A stretch of 64,000 nucleotides of DNA. Source: Marinoscillum sp. MHG1-6. Its GTDB lineage: Bacteria; Bacteroidota; Bacteroidia; Cytophagales; Cyclobacteriaceae. The stretch spans positions 124,001-188,000 of the forward strand of contig NZ_JAMZMI010000008.1 in assembly GCF_024714475.1 (NCBI RefSeq), given 5' to 3'. Positions 34,978-44,560 of the stretch are shown piece by piece (position 1 is the first letter of the stretch; the number at the start of each line of letters is the position of its first letter). The notes under the pieces were generated by a model, which ran no database searches, was not told the origin of the DNA, and saw only the letters and a list, made by a program, of their open reading frames with translations. The position numbers and the translations under genes are program-made.

Positions 34978-36150
34978 ATGAAAAAAATAATCGCCGTTGC
35001 ACTTTTGATGGTTTCTGTAAGTCTATATGCCCAGAAGCCGGAAGGTGTCGCTTCGTTTGAGTTATACGGAGATCATATTATTATACCAATCGTTGTGGAT
35101 GGTTCAGAGCCAATGTCATTCATTTTCGATTCGGGAGCGGGCTATACGGTCATCGATTTTGACGCTGCCAAAGCGATGAAATTGAATATGGACCACAAGG
35201 GAGATGTGGCAGGAGCCCAGGGTGCTATAAAAGCTGCAGCTATCAAACATAATTCAATAGAATTGGGTACGATGAAACTTGAAAGTGATATCACGATTGA
35301 GGCCATAGATCTCAATCACCTTTCAATGAGCATTGGTCGTAAAATTGATGGTATCATTGGTTATGACTTGCTACATCATCATGTGGCCAGACTTAACTAT
35401 GACGATATGAAGGTAGAAATCTATAAAGACGATGCGTATCCGACCTCTGGTAAAAAAGTAGGTTTCAAGCTTCAATCAGCGATCCCTGTGGTTAAGGGTT
35501 ACGTGACCCTGAATAATGGTGAACGTCTTGATGCTTCTTTCTTTGTGAACACAGGCGCAGGGACTACCATGGATTTTAATACCCCATTTGCCAAGAAGAA
35601 TAAAGTGATCAATAAAACAGGTGATCATTATTCATACCTCGTAAAAGGGGTAGGAAATAAGGAAACGGTCCATTATGAAGGAAGAGTTGAGGAGCTTGAT
35701 TTGAAGTTCTACAGTTTTTCTAAAGTACCTGTAGGCATCAGTCAGACTACCGGAGGTATCCAGGCTCATAAAAAGGTCTCAGGGATTCTTGGAAACAAAC
35801 TGTTGAGTAAATTCAACATCCTTTTCGATTATAAGAATAACGTAATCTATTTTGAGCCGAATGGAATGGCTGAAAAAACTGTACCTGTGAACTGTAGTGG
35901 ATTGGATGTTCAAATGAGTAGCGATATGAGCAAAGTATTGATTCACCAGGTACAGGAAAATGGTCCTGCTGCAGATAGTGGCATCAATGTTAATGATGAA
36001 CTAGTATCTATCAATGGTAAGGCGACTTCAGATCTTTCATTAATAGAAATTGAAGATATGCTCAAGAAGCCGGGAACAACTGCTGAGCTAGTGGTTAAAG
36101 GAACTTCAGGAGAAAAAACTGTAAAACTTGAACTAGAGGAATTGCTATAA
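34978..36150 (+). CDS. Exported retropepsin-like aspartyl protease with PDZ domain
   Basis: 390 residues with a signal peptide (about 1-19). The first protease half has FIFDSGAGYTVID (active DSG about 50). The second has FFVNTGAGTTMDF (about 190), where NTG replaces DTG, so the second aspartate is lost and the activity of a monomer is doubtful unless it works as a dimer. A PDZ domain covers about 305-390 (VLIHQVQENGPAADSGINVNDELVSINGK region). The family is widespread in Bacteroidota; targets unknown. Confidence 0.85.
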   Translation: MKKIIAVALLMVSVSLYAQKPEGVASFELYGDHIIIPIVVDGSEPMSFIFDSGAGYTVIDFDAAKAMKLNMDHKGDVAGAQGAIKAAAIKHNSIELGTMKLESDITIEAIDLNHLSMSIGRKIDGIIGYDLLHHHVARLNYDDMKVEIYKDDAYPTSGKKVGFKLQSAIPVVKGYVTLNNGERLDASFFVNTGAGTTMDFNTPFAKKNKVINKTGDHYSYLVKGVGNKETVHYEGRVEELDLKFYSFSKVPVGISQTTGGIQAHKKVSGILGNKLLSKFNILFDYKNNVIYFEPNGMAEKTVPVNCSGLDVQMSSDMSKVLIHQVQENGPAADSGINVNDELVSINGKATSDLSLIEIEDMLKKPGTTAELVVKGTSGEKTVKLELEELL

Positions 36151-36159
36151 GTTTTCCCC

Positions 36160-37347
36160 TTAATCAAGGATTTCAATGGCTTGCAGGATCATCTTGCAAG
36201 CCATTTTTATTTCCTCTTCTGTGATGGTCAGAGGAGGAGCGATACGCATGGCATTGTCACAGAACAGGAACCAGTCTGTTACGACACCCAGCTCAATAGC
36301 CTTGTCAATGATCGGTTTCAGGGTGTCAAATGTATCAAAGGCCACCGCGATCATCAGTCCTTTACCACGGACTTCCCTGATTTTTGGATGAACCAGAAGA
36401 GACTTAAAAAGCTCAAACTTTTCCTTTACACCTTCCAGTAAGTTTTCTTCCTGGATGACCTTCAGCGTTGCTAAAGAGGCAGCAGCACTTACAGGATGAC
36501 CGCCAAATGTGGTGATGTGGCCAAGGATCGGGTTTTCTTTCAGGGCCCCCATGATTTCCTTAGAGCTGATAAAACAGCCTATTGGCATACCGCCACCCAT
36601 TCCTTTCGCACTGGCAATAATGTCAGGAACGATTCCATATTGTTCAAAAGCCCAGAACGTTCCTGTACGCCCAAATCCCGTCTGTATTTCATCCAGAATG
36701 AGTAGCGCACCGACTTCGTTGCAACGTTGCCTTACTTTCTTAAAATAGTCCTCATCCGCAAGTCTGATACCGGCCTCTCCCTGAACGGTCTCAATCAGCA
36801 CTGCCGCAGTTTGATCATCAATCTTATTCAGTTCATTAAAGTCATTGAATCGTATGTTTTCATGCCCCGGGATCAATGGTCGATAGTTCTGCTTGAACAT
36901 TTCATTTCCTCCGGCTGATAGTGCACCTTGAGAGGAGCCGTGGTATGCATCTATACAAGAGATGATTTTAGGTTTGCCAGTATACCGCTTTGCTAATTTG
37001 ATGGCGCCTTCAATGGCTTCGCTACCCGAATTGACCAGGTAAACAGATGAAATCGGGTCAGGCAGGGTTGAGCATATGGCTTCTGCCAGCTTGACCTGAG
37101 GTGTTTGTACAAACTCACCATAAACCATCAGGTGCATGTATTTTTCGGTTTGCTCCTTGATGGCACTAACGATTCTGGGATGACAGTGACCTACATTGCT
37201 GACGCTGATACCAGAGATTAGGTCGAGATAACGCTTACCCTCCGGAGAATACATGTATACGCCTTCAGCACGCTCAATTTCAATCATAAGCGGAAAGTCA
37301 GTGGTTTGTGCGAGGTTCTTAAGAAATAATTCCCTGTTGGTAATCAT
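36160..37347 (-). CDS. Class III PLP-dependent aminotransferase
   Basis: 395 residues. VNSGSEAIEGAIKLAKRYTG (about 105), the ILDEIQTGFGRTG loop (Asp of the pyridine nitrogen) and SAKGMGGGMPIG with the Schiff-base Lys (about 247) identify the acetylornithine/ornithine/4-aminobutyrate group. No arginine-pathway genes are nearby, so the specific substrate is left open. It is 42 bp downstream of bcp on the same strand. Its last codons contain the terminator of the convergent gene. Confidence 0.9.
   Translation of the reverse strand: MITNRELFLKNLAQTTDFPLMIEIERAEGVYMYSPEGKRYLDLISGISVSNVGHCHPRIVSAIKEQTEKYMHLMVYGEFVQTPQVKLAEAICSTLPDPISSVYLVNSGSEAIEGAIKLAKRYTGKPKIISCIDAYHGSSQGALSAGGNEMFKQNYRPLIPGHENIRFNDFNELNKIDDQTAAVLIETVQGEAGIRLADEDYFKKVRQRCNEVGALLILDEIQTGFGRTGTFWAFEQYGIVPDIIASAKGMGGGMPIGCFISSKEIMGALKENPILGHITTFGGHPVSAAASLATLKVIQEENLLEGVKEKFELFKSLLVHPKIREVRGKGLMIAVAFDTFDTLKPIIDKAIELGVVTDWFLFCDNAMRIAPPLTITEEEIKMACKMILQAIEILD
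36176..36208 (+). terminator. Terminator of the aspartyl protease gene, inside the convergent coding sequence
   Basis: ATGGCTTGCA and TGCAAGCCAT pair perfectly (10 bp) around a 9-base loop and are followed by TTTT. It lies 26 bp past the protease stop and inside the last 15 codons of the aminotransferase gene. Confidence 0.7.
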
Positions 37348-37389
37348 GAGGCAAAGTTCGATTTATTCAAGGGAATACAAAATCGATGG

Positions 37390-37839
37390 CTACTGAAGTA
37401 TCTGTGAGGTGTGATCCTCAGTGTTCACTTTATTGATAATTTCCTCAATGGTTCCCTTCTCATCAATCACAAAGGTGGTTCTGTAGGTGCCCATGAACTT
37501 TTTTCCAAACATCTGTTTCTCTCCCCAGGTACCATATAGTTCGTGTACTGAGGTGTCTTCATCTGCAATGAGAGGGAAGGGAAGGTCATATTTCTTAATA
37601 AAGTTTCGATGCTTTCTGGGGCTATCCGAACTGATACCTAAAACCACATAACCTTGCTTCAAAAGGACCTGATAGTTATCTCTTAGGTTACAGGATTGGG
37701 CCGTACAGCCGGGAGTGTTGTCTTTGGGGTAGAAATAGAGGATCACCCTTTTGCCCCTGAATTGTTCCAGGGTGATAGGGTTTCCATCCTGATCAATACT
37801 TTCGAAGTTTGGAGCTTTGTCCCCAACAGATAATGACAT
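37390..37839 (-). CDS. bcp: Thioredoxin-dependent thiol peroxidase (Bcp/PrxQ)
   Basis: 149 residues with the peroxidatic motif YFYPKDNTPGCTAQSC, where Cys at about 45 and a second Cys five residues later match the atypical 2-Cys PrxQ type. It reduces peroxides with thioredoxin. It lies 3 bp downstream of the M23 peptidase gene. Confidence 0.95.
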   Translation of the reverse strand: MSLSVGDKAPNFESIDQDGNPITLEQFRGKRVILYFYPKDNTPGCTAQSCNLRDNYQVLLKQGYVVLGISSDSPRKHRNFIKKYDLPFPLIADEDTSVHELYGTWGEKQMFGKKFMGTYRTTFVIDEKGTIEEIINKVNTEDHTSQILQ

Positions 37840-37842
37840 GCT

Positions 37843-39708
37843 TTAAAGAGTTTTTCGATAATAAGATTTATTTCCGGTATTGTCCGTTACTTCCAGTACC
37901 AACTCACCGGAGAGCAGAATGTTTTTATCCAGCCTTTCTGACCAAATGAGTCTTCTTTTTGGTTCGTATTTCATCAAAAGAAACTGACCATTGATGGTGG
38001 CCTTATAGCTTGATATTCCTGATAGGTTATCGCCGATCTTGAATTTAACGTCGTGGTTATTGATGACATAAGGCGTAATCACCGGAGGAACAGTGTCTTG
38101 TTCAATCGTGTAAGTGCCAAAGTTTCTTGTACCAAAAGAAATATTACCGTCTTTCCAGGTGCCTCCAATATAGCTCAGCGAATTTCCGTAAACCGCATAT
38201 ACGGCAGCACTTGAATCAGGATAGGTCCATTCTGGTTTGAGAGTTACTTTTACGCTGGACCTAAGGGGGGTCTCGTCATTAAGTATGGTAAAGAGCTCCC
38301 TTGACCTGATTTCATCAATCTCCTTTTTGAACCGCAGATACATGGTATCAAACAGGCATTCACTGGAAAAATAGAGGTCCAGACTATGGTTGTGAAAAGA
38401 AGTTTCTGTTTCGGAAGGAATCTCGGTATAAAAGTGGGTATCTATCACATCCCCACACAGGTTTACAGAATCAGGGAATCCATTCTTTAGGTCCCACAGG
38501 TAGTAGGCATCATACCGGTCTGTCCGGTAGGGGGGCAAATCAACATGAGCCTGACCAAAATAAAGATTGATCAGACTCGGAGTGCCGGTGTGATCGGCTT
38601 TTAAGTGCATGAAGTCACGGTGGATTTCAAAGTCCCTGATTGTTGGTCGTGGCTTGTAGACAATTTTACGCTTGTTGACTTCGAGTTCGTAAGTTCCAAT
38701 ATTTCCGTAGGTGTCTTTGACATAAATCTGCACCAGGTGAGCCGAATCACTAAAATTAAAACCCTGGGAAGATTTCAGGTAGAAGTCATTCATATTACCA
38801 TCGTCCACAAAGAGCTTATTGAACTTGCTTCTTTGGCTTTGATAGGTGGGGTAATCCATGTGAACCAGAATTTCGCGCTGCTTTCCAAAGGACATCCTTT
38901 CTTTTAGTTCATGATAGATAGTATCGCCATCTATTTTGAGGATAATCTCGGCGATGCCATTCTTGCTGGTTACACCATTTTGGCGGTCGTAACCGTACAT
39001 CTCTATCCCCACTTTTCCATTCAGTCTGATGGGTGCCGCAGTATGCATAAGGCCATCAGCGGTGGAAATAACGCTAAACTCGTGTCTTCCGAAGGTGTGA
39101 TTGACCCTTGCTTCTTTATCCATAGTAACGAAGGCAATCTTTTTAATGATAGGAGTGAGCTCATCCCGGATTTCATCAAAGCCATAGGAGAGGGGGTCAA
39201 GGAATTTTTGATCCTCATCCCGAATTTCAAAATGGAGATGAGGTCCTAAGGACGAGCCTGTGTTTCCGGAGTACCCGATAAGATCACCGCGTTTTACAGG
39301 GAAGTAGTGCTTATCAGGGAAAAGCTGGATTTCAAAGGTTTGTTGAACGTACTGTTCCGAAAGGACGTACCGCTCGATATTGTCTGCGTAGCGGTCCAGA
39401 TGAGCATAAAGGCTCGTAGTACCATTTGTATGCTTCAGGTACAGGGCATTCCCATAACCTCCGGCTGAAACTTTAATACGATAGACGTAGCCATCGGCCG
39501 TAGAATAGATCGGTAGTCCAATGCTTCCACCTGTTTTGACATCAATACCTGCATGGAAGTGGGAGGGGCGTAGTTCACCCATGGTACCGGCCAAATAATT
39601 TTGCTGACCCGGATTAATAGGAAATAGATAATAGTCTGACTTGCCGGGAGATTGTGCCGACAGACAAAGGTTCATCAAACAAAAGATTAGAAAATAAACT
39701 GCGCGCAT
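37843..39708 (-). CDS. Secreted M23 (LytM) family metallopeptidase
   Basis: 621 residues with a signal peptide (about 1-18). The N-terminal LytM domain has HFHAGIDVKTG (HxxxD zinc ligands, about 52-56), SLYAHLDRY and GSSLGPHLHFEIRD (HxH, about 155). All ligands are present, so it should be an active zinc endopeptidase acting on peptidoglycan. The ~430 C-terminal residues are beta-rich with no recognised domain. Promoter would lie in 39709-39790. Confidence 0.9.
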   Translation of the reverse strand: MRAVYFLIFCLMNLCLSAQSPGKSDYYLFPINPGQQNYLAGTMGELRPSHFHAGIDVKTGGSIGLPIYSTADGYVYRIKVSAGGYGNALYLKHTNGTTSLYAHLDRYADNIERYVLSEQYVQQTFEIQLFPDKHYFPVKRGDLIGYSGNTGSSLGPHLHFEIRDEDQKFLDPLSYGFDEIRDELTPIIKKIAFVTMDKEARVNHTFGRHEFSVISTADGLMHTAAPIRLNGKVGIEMYGYDRQNGVTSKNGIAEIILKIDGDTIYHELKERMSFGKQREILVHMDYPTYQSQRSKFNKLFVDDGNMNDFYLKSSQGFNFSDSAHLVQIYVKDTYGNIGTYELEVNKRKIVYKPRPTIRDFEIHRDFMHLKADHTGTPSLINLYFGQAHVDLPPYRTDRYDAYYLWDLKNGFPDSVNLCGDVIDTHFYTEIPSETETSFHNHSLDLYFSSECLFDTMYLRFKKEIDEIRSRELFTILNDETPLRSSVKVTLKPEWTYPDSSAAVYAVYGNSLSYIGGTWKDGNISFGTRNFGTYTIEQDTVPPVITPYVINNHDVKFKIGDNLSGISSYKATINGQFLLMKYEPKRRLIWSERLDKNILLSGELVLEVTDNTGNKSYYRKTL

Positions 39709-39789
39709 CCACTATAGCTTTCTCTGGGGCATCGTAAAGATATAAACCCACTTATTTACAAAAAATCAATAGGCAGCATTTATTAACAA

Positions 39790-39807
39790 AATGGGGAACG
39801 TCCCATT
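39790..39807 (-). terminator. Weak terminator after the FAA-hydrolase gene
   Basis: AATGGG and CCCATT form a 6-bp stem around 6 bases, followed on the minus strand by TTGTTAAT. Short stem, short T-run. Confidence 0.35.
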
Positions 39808-39814
39808 CATCTGA

Positions 39815-40423
39815 CTATTTCACCTGGAAGCGAAACATTTCCTGACCTTCCAGAAAACCCACTAATTCATCTCCAATGCTAACCGGTCCAACACCTTTTG
39901 GGGTGCCTGTAAAAATGATATCGCCGGTTTTTAAGGTGAAAAACTTAGATACGTAAGCAATGAGCTCATTGATGGGCCAAAGCATCAGGCTGGTGTTTCC
40001 ATTTTGAACCGTTTGCCCATTAATCTTGAGTTCAAAGCCTGTTTTTTGAAGATCGAACCCGGCTTTAGAAATAAACTTTGAAATAGGTGCCGAACCATTG
40101 AAAGCCTTTGCTCTTTCCCATGGCTGTCCTTTCTCCTTTAGTTGGCTTTGAACATCCCTGGCGGTAAAGTCAATTCCCAAACCGATTTCATCATAATACT
40201 TATGCGCAAATTCAGGGGAAATGGATTTGCCTTCTTTCTTGATTTTCACCAACACCTCCACCTCGTGATGGATATCCTTACTGAATTCCGGGTAATAGAA
40301 AGGAGCATTGTCTTTAAGTATGGCCGTGTCAGGCTTCATGAAAATAACCGGATTGTCGGGTCTTTCATTTCCTAACTCTTCGATATGCTCCGTATAATTT
40401 CTTCCGATGCAAATGATCTTCAC
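39815..40423 (-). CDS. Fumarylacetoacetate hydrolase (FAH) family protein
   Basis: 202 residues, one FAH domain. CIGRNYTEHIEELGN and PVIFMKPDTAI start it, the metal-binding acidic residues are in HHEVEVLVKI and GIDFTARDVQ, and GDIIFTGTPKGVGP closes it. Family members act as acylpyruvate hydrolases or oxaloacetate decarboxylases; the reaction here is not decided. Confidence 0.88.
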   Translation of the reverse strand: MKIICIGRNYTEHIEELGNERPDNPVIFMKPDTAILKDNAPFYYPEFSKDIHHEVEVLVKIKKEGKSISPEFAHKYYDEIGLGIDFTARDVQSQLKEKGQPWERAKAFNGSAPISKFISKAGFDLQKTGFELKINGQTVQNGNTSLMLWPINELIAYVSKFFTLKTGDIIFTGTPKGVGPVSIGDELVGFLEGQEMFRFQVK

Positions 40424-40461
40424 GTCGTGGTTGTTTGATAGTTATTTGAATGTGATAGTTC

Positions 40462-41778
40462 TCAATGAACCAGAACCTCTTCCATCTCCTCAACAAGCAT
40501 ATGCCCGTCTGAATCAATTTCGGTAAGCTGAACGGCCTTGAGTTCGTTGATCAGCACAGGATCGTACTTCGCTTTTACCCGCACATAGTTTTCAGTGAAA
40601 CCATGCATGAACCCATTTTCCACATCATCCTCGAAAAGCACTGATGCCTGTGCACTCAGGTTTTGCTCGTAGAAGTATCTCTTTTTCTTTTCAGAGAGGG
40701 TTCTGAGCATGTTAGAGCGTTGCTGACGTTCTGCAACGGGCACCTCACCATCCATATCTAAGGCCTGTGTATTTGGTCTTTCTGAATAAGTAAAGACATG
40801 CAGATAGGAGATATCCAGCTCGTTGAGGAAATTATAAGTTTTTAGGAACTCTTCCTCAGTTTCTCCAGGGAATCCCGTGATCACATCCACTCCAATACAA
40901 CAGTGAGGCATTAACCGCTTTATAGTAGCCACACGGTCCCGGTACAAATCACTCAAATAGCGGCGGTTCATGCGCTTCAGGATATTGTCGCTACCCGATT
41001 GTAGCGGCACATGGAAATGTGGTACAAACTTTTTCGATTGAGAGACAAACTCGATCACCTCGTTGGTGAGGAGGTTAGGCTCAATAGAGGAAATCCTAAA
41101 CCGATCTATGCCTTCCACTTCATCCAGCGCCTTGATCAGGTCGATGAATTTTTCTTTCCTTTTTCCATCCTGGATACCAAAGTCCCCAATGTTTACCCCG
41201 GTAAGGACGACCTCTTTCACCTCGGTCTTTCCAATGGCCTCGGCCTGTTCCACAATATTTTCGATACTATCGCTACGGCTTTTTCCCCGTGCTAATGGGA
41301 TGGTACAAAAGGCACAACCGTAGTTGCAGCCATCCTGAACTTTCAGAAAAGTTCGGGTTCTGTCACCGTAGGAGTGAGAAGCGTGGTAGGCTTTAGCCTC
41401 CTGTATTTCTGAAGCAAAAACCTGCGGCTCATTCTTAGATGTAAAATCTTCCAGGTAATCGAAGAGTCTGAATTTTTCCGCCGCTCCAAGAACAGCATCA
41501 ACGCCTTTGATTTCACTAATTTCTTTAGGCTTCAGCTGAGCGTAGCAACCTACAATGGTGACATAGCTCTTCGGGCTGATTTTCTTAGCCTCCTTGACGA
41601 TTTTGCGACATTTTTTATCTGCATTTTCAGTAACCGAACAAGTGTTGATCACGAAAATATCAGGCTGTTCTGTGAAGTCCACCTTTTGAAATCCCTTGTC
41701 CTCAAACATGCGGGAGATCGTTGACGTCTCAGAAAAGTTTAGTTTACATCCCAGCGTATAAAATGCCACCTTTTTCAT
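40462..41778 (-). CDS. mtaB: tRNA (N6-threonylcarbamoyladenosine(37)-C2)-methylthiotransferase
   Basis: 438 residues. The N-terminal UPF0004 domain has TLGCKLNFSET (Cys 10), INTCSVTENADKKC (Cys about 47) and VGCYAQ (Cys about 80), which bind the auxiliary cluster. The radical-SAM motif is GCNYGCAFC (about 150), and a TRAM-like region ends the protein. It adds the ms2 group to t6A37 of tRNAs reading ANN codons. Confidence 0.95.
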   Translation of the reverse strand: MKKVAFYTLGCKLNFSETSTISRMFEDKGFQKVDFTEQPDIFVINTCSVTENADKKCRKIVKEAKKISPKSYVTIVGCYAQLKPKEISEIKGVDAVLGAAEKFRLFDYLEDFTSKNEPQVFASEIQEAKAYHASHSYGDRTRTFLKVQDGCNYGCAFCTIPLARGKSRSDSIENIVEQAEAIGKTEVKEVVLTGVNIGDFGIQDGKRKEKFIDLIKALDEVEGIDRFRISSIEPNLLTNEVIEFVSQSKKFVPHFHVPLQSGSDNILKRMNRRYLSDLYRDRVATIKRLMPHCCIGVDVITGFPGETEEEFLKTYNFLNELDISYLHVFTYSERPNTQALDMDGEVPVAERQQRSNMLRTLSEKKKRYFYEQNLSAQASVLFEDDVENGFMHGFTENYVRVKAKYDPVLINELKAVQLTEIDSDGHMLVEEMEEVLVH

Positions 41779-41893
41779 AAGCGTGCAAAGATAAACATGA
41801 AATGGGGTTTTTGAAGCGCTCCGTGATAAACCTGTCCCTGATTCTTCAGGTTATCTCGTTCGAAAGCAGTGAGTTGCGGGATTGAACATGAGA

Positions 41894-44560
41894 TCAGTCT
41901 CCAACCAGTATAAACGGAGCCCAGTAATAAGGGCTTGAATATTTCTCCGAGGTTAAGAGGTTCAGTTTGGCTTTTCTAAGGTCATCTCCGAATTGTTTAT
42001 CGTCAGGGTGGAGGAGGTGCTCTTTGTAAAAGTCGATCATCAAGTCGGCCGTACTCGCGTCAGCCACCTGCCATAACGAGACGATCAGGTTCTTTGCTCC
42101 GGCATACATTAGGGAACGGCTTAGTCCAACAATACCTTCTCCTTCGGCAATCTTCCCAAGGCCTGTTTCACAGGCTGAGAGGGTCACCAGATCCGCATTG
42201 ATTTTGAGGTTATAGATTTCCCCGGAGTACAAACTGCCATCTTCATCATCCGACGGACAAAGGAAAATCCTGGATAGCTCTGGTTTGGACTCATTGACAA
42301 TGCCATGTGTCGCAAAGTGTAAGTATCTGTACTGCTTGAGGTTATCACTTTTTACCGAAGCTTCATTCGCATCCGACTTAAGTGTTACGGTTGGTTTCTC
42401 AGGTGTCGCTACAAACAAGTATTTGATTTCTCTTACCTCGGCTTCCGAGCCCGGCAGGTCGACCATTCTTACTTCGTTTTTTTCGAAGTTGATGGGTGCA
42501 GAGAGGAGGATACCTTTCGAGTTGCTGGCAATCTGTTTGGATGCTTTTCGGTCAATTAGCAGGGTAGCTGCATAGTCGTAGGAGATCGATAGTTCCTGAA
42601 GTAGATAGCGCCCTTCTTCGTTCATGAATGCTTCGAAAGGTAAGGTGCCCAGAATCCCATCCGGTACGATGATGATGTGAGCAAGGTCTTTAGGTATGGT
42701 AGGTATGAGCTGTTGATAGAGTTCCGCCGAGGATGACCGAAATACCTCCTGAATGTTGTATTTGATGCTATTTCTAAATGCCTTGGCCAGTCCGAAAAAG
42801 TTTTCGTCCTTAGGCAAATCCAGAATTTCAAACTTGCGGTCGGTGATTACAAAGACATAAATAGTTTGCTCACCGGTGAAATAAGAAAGTACTGCTTCGT
42901 TGGATTCGAGATTATTTTGAACGTCTTCTACAGATGCTATGCTGCTACTGTATTTGAGCTTGTAGTACTCAGGGTATTCTTTTTCCAGTTTGCTGATATA
43001 GTCACGATAGCTCTGCTTATACAGAAACAACTCTTCCTTGATAGACTCTTTTTCTTCGCTCTGCGCCAGCTTTTGCTCCAGGTAGCTAATCTCCGTTTTC
43101 AAACTATCCTCGATCTGTAGCATTTCAGCAGGGATACCAGCAAAGGCTTTGGCCTTGGTCTCGTTGATGGCTTCCAGCAATATGGCGGCCTTACTTCTTT
43201 CGCAAAACTCAAAAGCACGTTCTTTAAAATTGTTTCGACGGAAAGTCCTTCTGCTGAGCTCCAAAGCAATCCTGATCCCATTATTGTAAACATCTGTGGA
43301 GATTTTACCCAGACGCAGCTTGTCCGCTTCACTCAACCTCAACTCCCGTATAATAGAAATGAGGTCATCGCAAAGGGTGTAGGTGTCAAGGGACGAGATC
43401 AGGTCTTTTGGCTTCAAGGTTTTTTCATAGTGCAATACCTCCAATGACTTTGCCTTCGATTGTAAAGAGCCTAGAAGTACGTCCGCATTGTAGTATTCTT
43501 TTAAATCTGGTTGATCGTAGATGGAGGCATATTCCTGCGTAAACAGGTTGGCATAAATAGATGCCTGATAGTTTTCAACAGCTAGTTTGAATTTGCCTTG
43601 TTCTTCATAGATACTCCCGATCAGGCTGTAACAGCTTGCTACCTCTGGGTGCTTTTCACCATGGATCCTCAGGTATTGATGGAGTGCGGACTGCTGAAAA
43701 AAGAGTGCCTGCTTAAAATCACCTTTCTTCGATAAGATTCTGCCTTTGCTGGATAGGGTAAAGGCCTTGTTCGGATGGTCACCCTGAAGGGTCGATTCCC
43801 ATATATCCATGACAAGGTCCAGGTACTGAAGTGCTTCGTCATATAGTTCCTGATAGCTGTAGGCGAACGCAAGGTTGCTGTAACAGTTGGCTACTTTCGG
43901 GTGCTGGTCTCCAAAGTTCTCAATGTAAATATCCAGTGCCTGGTTAAAGTAATCGATGGCTTTTTGATATTCTGCATCTATATAGATCAGGCCAATATTG
44001 ATATAGGAGTCCGCAATGGCAGGATTGTCAGGCTCCATCATCTGTTGTTTAATTTTCAAAGACCGTTCGTGGTAGGAGAGGGCTGTGGTTTTATTTCCAA
44101 TGTTCCAGTAAACCACACCCAGGTTGTTGTAGCAACGGGCTGCATTCATTTCTCCCGTGGACTTGTAGTAGTTTTCTTCTTGGAGCAGATACTCCAATGC
44201 CAGGTCATTTCTCCCAAGGGCCAGATAACCTTCACCGAGCAGGTTTAAAGCTCTTGGTTCCAGGCTTTCGTTTCCCTTTAGGAAATCCCTGGTAAAGGTC
44301 AGCGCACTTTCTCCCAGTTGTACGGCCAGGTCGGCTTTTCCCTCGTTTAGTCGACATTGCGCCATTTTGATATTGCACAAGGTGTAGTTGTGAAAGTTAT
44401 TCTCTCCTTCGTAGAAATTTGCCGCTTTTTTGAAGCCAGCGTAAGCCTTTTGATAATGCCCATTGACAAGGTCGTATTCTGCCTGTGTATAGACGGCTTC
44501 CTGTCCAAATGCAGCAGTAAACAGCCATGAAAAAAGGATGATTAGTGTACTTTGTCTCAT
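41894..44560 (-). CDS. Exported TPR-CHAT protease
   Basis: 888 residues. A signal peptide (1 to about 19, ending at AAFGQ) is followed by about eight TPR units (about 25-350, e.g. CYNNLGVVYWNIGNKTTALSYHERSLKI), a helical linker with coiled-coil character (about 440-560) and a C-terminal CHAT domain (about 610-888). The caspase-like dyad is visible: His in LHFATHGIV (about 753) and Cys in LSACETG (about 797), followed by AKNLIVSLWQVAD. CHAT domains are caspase-fold peptidases. Here the signal peptide places it outside the cytoplasm. Translationally coupled to the beta-barrel gene by a 1-bp overlap (TGATG). Confidence 0.9.
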   Translation of the reverse strand: MRQSTLIILFSWLFTAAFGQEAVYTQAEYDLVNGHYQKAYAGFKKAANFYEGENNFHNYTLCNIKMAQCRLNEGKADLAVQLGESALTFTRDFLKGNESLEPRALNLLGEGYLALGRNDLALEYLLQEENYYKSTGEMNAARCYNNLGVVYWNIGNKTTALSYHERSLKIKQQMMEPDNPAIADSYINIGLIYIDAEYQKAIDYFNQALDIYIENFGDQHPKVANCYSNLAFAYSYQELYDEALQYLDLVMDIWESTLQGDHPNKAFTLSSKGRILSKKGDFKQALFFQQSALHQYLRIHGEKHPEVASCYSLIGSIYEEQGKFKLAVENYQASIYANLFTQEYASIYDQPDLKEYYNADVLLGSLQSKAKSLEVLHYEKTLKPKDLISSLDTYTLCDDLISIIRELRLSEADKLRLGKISTDVYNNGIRIALELSRRTFRRNNFKERAFEFCERSKAAILLEAINETKAKAFAGIPAEMLQIEDSLKTEISYLEQKLAQSEEKESIKEELFLYKQSYRDYISKLEKEYPEYYKLKYSSSIASVEDVQNNLESNEAVLSYFTGEQTIYVFVITDRKFEILDLPKDENFFGLAKAFRNSIKYNIQEVFRSSSAELYQQLIPTIPKDLAHIIIVPDGILGTLPFEAFMNEEGRYLLQELSISYDYAATLLIDRKASKQIASNSKGILLSAPINFEKNEVRMVDLPGSEAEVREIKYLFVATPEKPTVTLKSDANEASVKSDNLKQYRYLHFATHGIVNESKPELSRIFLCPSDDEDGSLYSGEIYNLKINADLVTLSACETGLGKIAEGEGIVGLSRSLMYAGAKNLIVSLWQVADASTADLMIDFYKEHLLHPDDKQFGDDLRKAKLNLLTSEKYSSPYYWAPFILVGD

